A stretch of 36,894 bases of DNA, from the NCBI RefSeq assembly GCF_937936435.1, contig NZ_CALDDG010000097.1, positions 1 through 36,894 of the forward strand, in the 5' to 3' direction. Positions 32,898 through 36,894 of this stretch are shown here, in pieces; the first letter of the stretch is position 1, and each line of letters starts with the position of its first letter. The notes under the pieces were generated by a model. That model was not told the origin of the DNA. It made no database searches and was given only the letters and a program-made list of their open reading frames with translations. The stretch is from an uncultured Sulfuricurvum sp. Lineage in GTDB: Bacteria; Campylobacterota; Campylobacteria; Campylobacterales; Sulfurimonadaceae. Both the position numbers and the translations under genes were made by a program.

Positions 32898-33313
32898 TTA
32901 ATGTAATGAAGGGATTTTCTGCATCCATAAGAGGGTACAGAGGACTAAAACGGTGCTGATTAAAACGAAAAAAAATGCGAATACGGCGGTGAAGAGTCGG
33001 TGTGAAAGTAGCGAAACAGAAAACGGATCTTAGGGCGTAGTGCGGAGATATGAAGGGCGCACGCCGTTCGGCGTCGGAAAAAGCAGTTACAGTGACACTG
33101 GCAACGGGAAACCTTCGGAGTAAAAGGCTCAAGAGCCTCTAAGAGCAGATCGAGTTCGTCGGGAGGAGTTTCATCGATGCCGTCATCGGCAGAAAAGGAA
33201 CGATAGGTATGACAGCTTCGGGTACGGACAAAACGGCTGTGCAACGTTGCCGCATTGACGGTTGCAGTGATCGCCTGAAGCGAAAAGTAGCGTCCTTTAA
33301 ACCCTTTGGCCAT
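32898..33313 (-). pseudogene. Possible frameshifted small Cys-rich membrane protein upstream of metE
   Basis: The 480-base gap between metE and the ABC exporter holds a doubtful minus-strand gene. One frame from ATG 33313 runs 117 codons to 32960; its first part looks protein-like (DETPPDELDLLLEALEPFTP), then a Cys/His-rich stretch (RCQCHCNCFFRRRTACALH). In another frame, open from about 33021 and lacking its own start, comes a strong hydrophobic segment (LFTAVFAFFFVLISTVLVL) ending at TAA 32898-32900, nine bases before metE. Joining them would need one frameshift near 33020-33030 and would give a tail-anchored protein of about 135 residues. It could be a true decay, a sequencing error, or coincidence. 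AGGAG lies 11 bases upstream of the ATG. Confidence 0.35.
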
Positions 33314-33356
33314 TGCCGTGTCATCTCCTGAGCATGTATAAGAGGACGAATTATAC

Positions 33357-33362
33357 TATAAT
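33357..33362 (+). promoter_or_regulatory. -10 box of the ABC exporter gene; leaderless start likely
   Basis: TATAAT ends six bases before ATG 33369, with no ribosome-binding site in TGCCGC. A second related hexamer (TATACT) overlaps just upstream. Transcription would begin at or next to the ATG. Confidence 0.6.
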
Positions 33363-33368
33363 TGCCGC

Positions 33369-35156
33369 ATGACGATGAATACAACCAATACAACCGTAAC
33401 TTTTAAATCGCTGTTCTCAATGATGCTGCGATACAAACCCGCATTGGTGTGGGGGAATGCAATCGCGATTGTCGCGACGCTGGTCAGTATCCCCATCCCG
33501 CTGCTGATTCCGCTTCTGGTGGATGAGGTGCTGCTCCATAAGGGGGGATGGGTGACCGAATGGATCGATTGGCTCAGTTCGGCCAAAGAACCGCTCGTAT
33601 ATATCGGGATTGTTTTAGGGGTGACGATTGCCCTGCGGTTTGTTTTTTTTATCCTCAGTGTCGTTTCCCAACGCTATTTCATCGCCCTCTCGCAGGAACT
33701 CAGTTTTAAAATTCGTACTCGGGCGCTGGAACATCTGCAATCGGTTTCGATGTCCGCATACGAACGGCTCGGAAGCGGCAAGGTGGTGACCCATCTAGTA
33801 ACGGATATCGAGACGATCGAACTGTTTTTGGGGAGTGCTCTGGCAAAATTGATCGTATCGCTTGCGACACTGATCGGCGTAGGCGCGGTGTTGATCTGGA
33901 TCAATCCTCTTTTCGGGATATTGATCCTCATCTTTCAGCCGCTAATTATGATAACGACCCGCCGAATATCGGGACGGGTAGGGAAACTAAAAAAAGAGCA
34001 AAACCGTACCATCGGCGAACTCTCCGATACCCTGACGCAGATGTGCGATCTTTTCGGGCAAATCCGGGCAAGTAACAAGGAAGAGCGCTTTATCCGACGC
34101 AGCATCGATCAGGCTCATACGCTTAAAGAACGGGCTCGAGAATACGGCATTCAAGCTTTGATCGGGGAACGTTTTTCCTATACGCTGTTTCTCAGCGGAT
34201 TTGAAATTTTCCGTGCTTTGGGATTGGTTATGGTACTCTATTCCGATCTCTCCATCGGATTGATGTTCGGAATTTTCGGGTATCTGTGGTTTATGATGAC
34301 ACCGGTGCAGGAACTGTTGTCGTTGCAATACAGCTATGCCAATGCAAAAAATGCGCTGGCACGCCTTAATGAGCTTCTCTTACTTCCGAAAGAACCGCAC
34401 TATCCGATGGTGAGCGACCCTTTCGAGGGGCATAGAGGTATTTCGATCGAGACGAGATCGCTGATTTTTGGATACGATCCTTCCGAACCGGTTTTAAAAG
34501 GATTGAATCTAAAAATCGGCGAAGGAAAAAAAGTGGCGATTATCGGAGCAAGCGGCAGCGGTAAAAGTACCCTTTCGCAGCTGCTGGTCGGATTTTATCC
34601 TCCGACCTCGGGTGAGATCGTCTATAATGGAATGAGTGTACGCGAGATCGGTTTTTCCCGGATCCGTGATGAGGTGTTTGTTGTCTTGCAGCAACCTTTG
34701 ATGTTTAACGACACACTGCGGTTTAATTTGACGATGGGGGGTGATATCGGTGACGATGCTATTGCCGAAGCGCTGCGGATCGCACAGTTGGAAGAATTTA
34801 TTACAACCCTTCCGATGGGGCTGGAAACACAGGTCGGAAAATTGGGAATCCGTTTATCGGGAGGACAGCGGCAGCGTCTGAGTATCGCACGGATGGTTTT
34901 GGCTGATCCCAAAGCGGTCATTTTCGACGAGTCGACTTCGGCATTAGACGTTCATACGGAGAGTGCCCTTTTTGAAGCGCTTGAGACATTTTTGGAAGGC
35001 AAAACAGTGATTATCATCGCCCATCGCCTCAGCACGATTACGAAAGCCGATTATATCTATGTATTGGAAAACGGAGCGGTTTTGGAAGAGGGGACGCGTG
35101 AAGAACTCGAACTTCAAGACGGCAGTTTCAAAAGCTTCGTCCATCATCAGCACTAA
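33369..35156 (+). CDS. ABC exporter half-transporter (fused permease and ATPase)
   Basis: The 595 residues form a type I ABC exporter half-transporter that would act as a dimer in the inner membrane. Six transmembrane helices cover about residues 15-315, with the exporter coupling segment TIGELSDTLTQMCDLFGQIRAS. The nucleotide-binding domain then has Walker A GASGSGKST, the Q-loop VVLQQPLMFNDTL, signature LSGGQRQRLSIARM, Walker B AVIFDEST, D-loop SALD and the switch histidine in IIIAHRLST. It resembles MsbA-type lipid or drug exporters, but substrate cannot be read from sequence. The start is ATG 33369, or ATG 33375 two codons later. The AI-2E-family gene follows after 12 bases. Confidence 0.9.
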   Translation: MTMNTTNTTVTFKSLFSMMLRYKPALVWGNAIAIVATLVSIPIPLLIPLLVDEVLLHKGGWVTEWIDWLSSAKEPLVYIGIVLGVTIALRFVFFILSVVSQRYFIALSQELSFKIRTRALEHLQSVSMSAYERLGSGKVVTHLVTDIETIELFLGSALAKLIVSLATLIGVGAVLIWINPLFGILILIFQPLIMITTRRISGRVGKLKKEQNRTIGELSDTLTQMCDLFGQIRASNKEERFIRRSIDQAHTLKERAREYGIQALIGERFSYTLFLSGFEIFRALGLVMVLYSDLSIGLMFGIFGYLWFMMTPVQELLSLQYSYANAKNALARLNELLLLPKEPHYPMVSDPFEGHRGISIETRSLIFGYDPSEPVLKGLNLKIGEGKKVAIIGASGSGKSTLSQLLVGFYPPTSGEIVYNGMSVREIGFSRIRDEVFVVLQQPLMFNDTLRFNLTMGGDIGDDAIAEALRIAQLEEFITTLPMGLETQVGKLGIRLSGGQRQRLSIARMVLADPKAVIFDESTSALDVHTESALFEALETFLEGKTVIIIAHRLSTITKADYIYVLENGAVLEEGTREELELQDGSFKSFVHHQH

Positions 35157-35168
35157 ATAGGGGAATAC

Positions 35169-36236
35169 GTGGAAAATAAAAGTTTTGTCCGGTTTATGAT
35201 CATTTTAGCAATCGGGTTGAGCCTCTGGCTTTTTTTCCCGTTTCTGAAAAGTTTTTTTGCCGCCTTGCTGTTGGCGATCGTCATTTCTCCGGTCTATCGT
35301 GTTGTTCGACAAAAAGTGCAGACGATTCGATCGGTGGAACCGTTTTCCGACGTTGTCTCCGCAGGTATCGTGACACTGGGGCTTACGTTAATCTTGTTTA
35401 TTCCGATCGCGGTGTTTTTATCCAACCTCTTCAATCAGCCCCAAAATACGATCGGGATGATACGGATGCTGGGGGATGGGATCGACACACTCTCTTCGAG
35501 ACTTCCGGCGTTTCTTTCATGGCTCAAAGATCCGATGGATAATCTGCTGGAGATTGCCAAAGTGCATAAAGACGAGATTCTAGCCACACTGGCGGCATGG
35601 TTCGGAAGCGGTGTGAAGAGCTTCATGGCGATGTTGGCGGAGATGACGATGATCGTCGTCTTTTTCTTTTTTCTCAACTGGTACGGACGCAGCATCGCAT
35701 TGTTTTTTCTCCCGATTATTCCGCTGTCGCGAACGATGAAACGGGAGTTTTTGTCCCATATGATGACGACGACGGCCGTCGTCTTTTATACTTTCGGAGG
35801 CGTCATGCTGGCACAGGGGCTGGCTTTCGGGATTTTTATCGCTTTTTTCGAGGGGTATAATTCTCTGGTACTGGGATTTTTGACCGGATTCGCATCGATT
35901 ATTCCAATCGTGGGAACGGCACTGATCTGGGTCCCGGTCGCTATTAACGAATATGTTCACGGGCATCTGTTTAACGCGGTTGTCATTACTGTCTACTCGT
36001 GGGCTATGATGGCTTTTTTCATCGACAACATCGTTAAGTTGGTCATTTTGAATTTCGTCAATAAAACGCTTAGCGACGGGAAAAATCGTATGAATGAGTT
36101 TGTGATTTTTTTTGCGATTGTAGGGGGATTAGCGACATTCGGATTTTGGGGATTTGTCTTCGGTCCGGCGATCGTCGCCTTTATCCTGACAACACTGCGG
36201 ATGATTCGTAGAACACGGGCTAAGCGCCTCCGCTAG
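35169..36236 (+). CDS. AI-2E family (PerM/YdiK-like) membrane protein
   Basis: The 355 residues have about seven to eight transmembrane helices with the family arrangement: two N-terminal helices (SLWLFFPFLKSFFAALLLAI), a long soluble segment (about 85-145), then helices with SLVLGFLTGFASIIPIVG (the conserved G-x-x-x-x-I-P-x-x-G) and GFWGFVFGPAIVAFI near the end. Some members export autoinducer-2 (TqsA), others are Na+/H+ antiporters or permeases of unknown substrate; this one cannot be assigned. The start is GTG 35169 after AGGGG. The position 12 bases behind the ABC exporter suggests one transcript. The gene ends 12 bases from the convergent YtxH-like gene. Confidence 0.87.
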   Translation: MENKSFVRFMIILAIGLSLWLFFPFLKSFFAALLLAIVISPVYRVVRQKVQTIRSVEPFSDVVSAGIVTLGLTLILFIPIAVFLSNLFNQPQNTIGMIRMLGDGIDTLSSRLPAFLSWLKDPMDNLLEIAKVHKDEILATLAAWFGSGVKSFMAMLAEMTMIVVFFFFLNWYGRSIALFFLPIIPLSRTMKREFLSHMMTTTAVVFYTFGGVMLAQGLAFGIFIAFFEGYNSLVLGFLTGFASIIPIVGTALIWVPVAINEYVHGHLFNAVVITVYSWAMMAFFIDNIVKLVILNFVNKTLSDGKNRMNEFVIFFAIVGGLATFGFWGFVFGPAIVAFILTTLRMIRRTRAKRLR

Positions 36237-36248
36237 GGAGGGTGCGAT

Positions 36249-36557
36249 TTATGTTGCGCTAAGGGCTTTGACCTCTTCACGCAAACGGGCGAGCTCTTCC
36301 ATAATTGAAGCGATCTCATCGGCAGAAGGTTTTTCATCGCTATGGGTATAGCGTTGGATCGTCGATTGAACGTTTTGAGTCAATGAATCGAGCTGATTTT
36401 TCGCCTTATCGATCAGAGCATTGTGGTCGATATGAAGTGTCTCTTCGAGATCTTGGAGTTTTTCAACGATGTCGTCTTGATGTTTAAAGAGCATGTAGCC
36501 GGCGACTCCTCCGATAGCGGCACCTACGATAAAGCTAAGCATGTTGTTATGTTCCAT
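36249..36557 (-). CDS. YtxH-like small membrane-anchored protein
   Basis: The 102 residues begin with a single glycine-rich transmembrane segment (SFIVGAAIGGVAGYMLFKHQ, about 8-27), as in YtxH/gas-vesicle GvpP-like proteins, followed by a long amphipathic coiled coil to the end (ALIDKAKNQLDSLTQNVQST; IMEELARLREEVKALSA). Such proteins are envelope or general-stress proteins of unclear mechanism. AGGAG lies seven bases before the ATG. It starts nine bases after the stop of the preceding small gene, so the two form one minus-strand operon. Confidence 0.8.
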   Translation of the reverse strand: MEHNNMLSFIVGAAIGGVAGYMLFKHQDDIVEKLQDLEETLHIDHNALIDKAKNQLDSLTQNVQSTIQRYTHSDEKPSADEIASIMEELARLREEVKALSAT

Positions 36558-36566
36558 AGTATTCTC

Positions 36567-36894
36567 CTATGATTTGGGTTTTTTCTTGAGAAATTGCGAG
36601 AGTGCCCCGATGGCAAGTGTCCCGATGGTGACCTTGGCGATTCCGTTGGAAGCTTTGAGGGTCAAAGACTGGGCTTCGTCATGGAGGAATGAAATGAGAG
36701 CATGAACCTCATGCAACGCCTGAAGCGATTTACTGCTGAGAGAACGACTCTCATCTTTAAGATGGGTCAATAGTTCGCTGACGTCGTGCAGCGTAACAGC
36801 GGCTTTGGTCGAGAGAAAACTGAGTTCGTTTTGCACATGGGCGATAAACTCATTCGTCCGTTCCATCGTTTTATAGGTTTGTACTCCGATAAAG
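36567..36894 (-). CDS. Helical envelope-type protein, N-terminus beyond the window
   Basis: A 99-residue reading from ATG 36866 is the longest with an internal start, but the frame stays open upstream to the window edge (FIGVQTYKT before the Met) and there is no ribosome-binding site before that ATG. I therefore treat the gene as cut by the edge. The likely missing part is a short transmembrane segment. The visible part has repeating amphipathic helices (LSTKAAVTLHDVSELLTHLK, LSSKSLQALHEVHALISFLH) in near-equal units, then a weak hydrophobic segment (VTIGTLAIGALSQFL) and a lysine-rich end. This resembles DUF948-type proteins found beside YtxH genes. Function unknown. Confidence 0.7.
   Translation of the reverse strand, partial: FIGVQTYKTMERTNEFIAHVQNELSFLSTKAAVTLHDVSELLTHLKDESRSLSSKSLQALHEVHALISFLHDEAQSLTLKASNGIAKVTIGTLAIGALSQFLKKKPKS

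Noticed and set aside
32889..32959. SAM or cobalamin riboswitch upstream of metE
   Set aside because: Only 71 bases separate metE from the possible upstream frame, with no conserved riboswitch core.
33139..33393. 84-codon minus-strand frame overlapping the ABC exporter promoter
   Set aside because: It reads through the promoter and start of the exporter and looks non-protein-like; the frame from 33313 is better.

Overview
The window reads as chromosomal DNA of a Campylobacterota (epsilonproteobacterial) sulfur-oxidiser, most like Sulfuricurvum or Sulfurimonas. This rests on gene content and order (uvrC, nadB, nhaD, guaA, a hemD-like gene, a 6S-like RNA, purD, an RDD gene, lptD, pnp), which resembles the uvrC-guaA-purD-pnp neighbourhood I recall from Campylobacter jejuni. 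It also rests on an atpE gene standing apart from the other ATP synthase genes, on -10 boxes with weak -35 regions, and on many overlapping genes. Genus assignment is inference; no rRNA is present.

Layout. 1-2666 (minus): the start of a truncated sensory gene, an Aer/CetB-like PAS gene and uvrC. 2738-16314 (plus): a small lipoprotein overlapping nadB, an NhaD antiporter, guaA, a HemD-like gene, a probable 6S RNA, then purD, an RDD protein, lptD, an MCE protein, a phosphoribosyltransferase and pnp, mostly overlapping or closely spaced. 16334-16861: atpE with its own promoter and terminator, then tRNA-Leu(GAG). 16912-20971: a CBS/PAS/GGDEF/EAL protein, a very acidic protein and a DEDDh exonuclease. 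21313-25850: a four-gene coupled cassette of LRV-like repeat protein, MoxR-type AAA+ ATPase, VWA protein and PIF1-like helicase. 25834-33313 (minus): a FetB-like permease, an AT-rich single-chain restriction-modification enzyme, a 2-Cys peroxiredoxin, metE and a doubtful small gene. 33369-36236 (plus): an ABC exporter and an AI-2E-family membrane protein. 36249-36894 (minus): two small envelope-type proteins, the second cut by the window edge.

Most genes are housekeeping: DNA repair, NAD, GMP, purine, tetrapyrrole and methionine synthesis, LPS export, RNA turnover and ATP synthesis. The accessory parts deserve most attention. The first is the repeat/MoxR/VWA/helicase cassette, the best candidate here for an undescribed multi-protein system. 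The second is the restriction-modification gene, which carries an A11 tract exactly between its methylase and specificity parts; any single-base slip there gives an immediate stop, so it is a plausible phase switch. Smaller points are two promoters whose -10 box lies six bases from the start codon (leaderless candidates), a possible frameshifted membrane protein upstream of metE, and several strong hairpins without U tracts.
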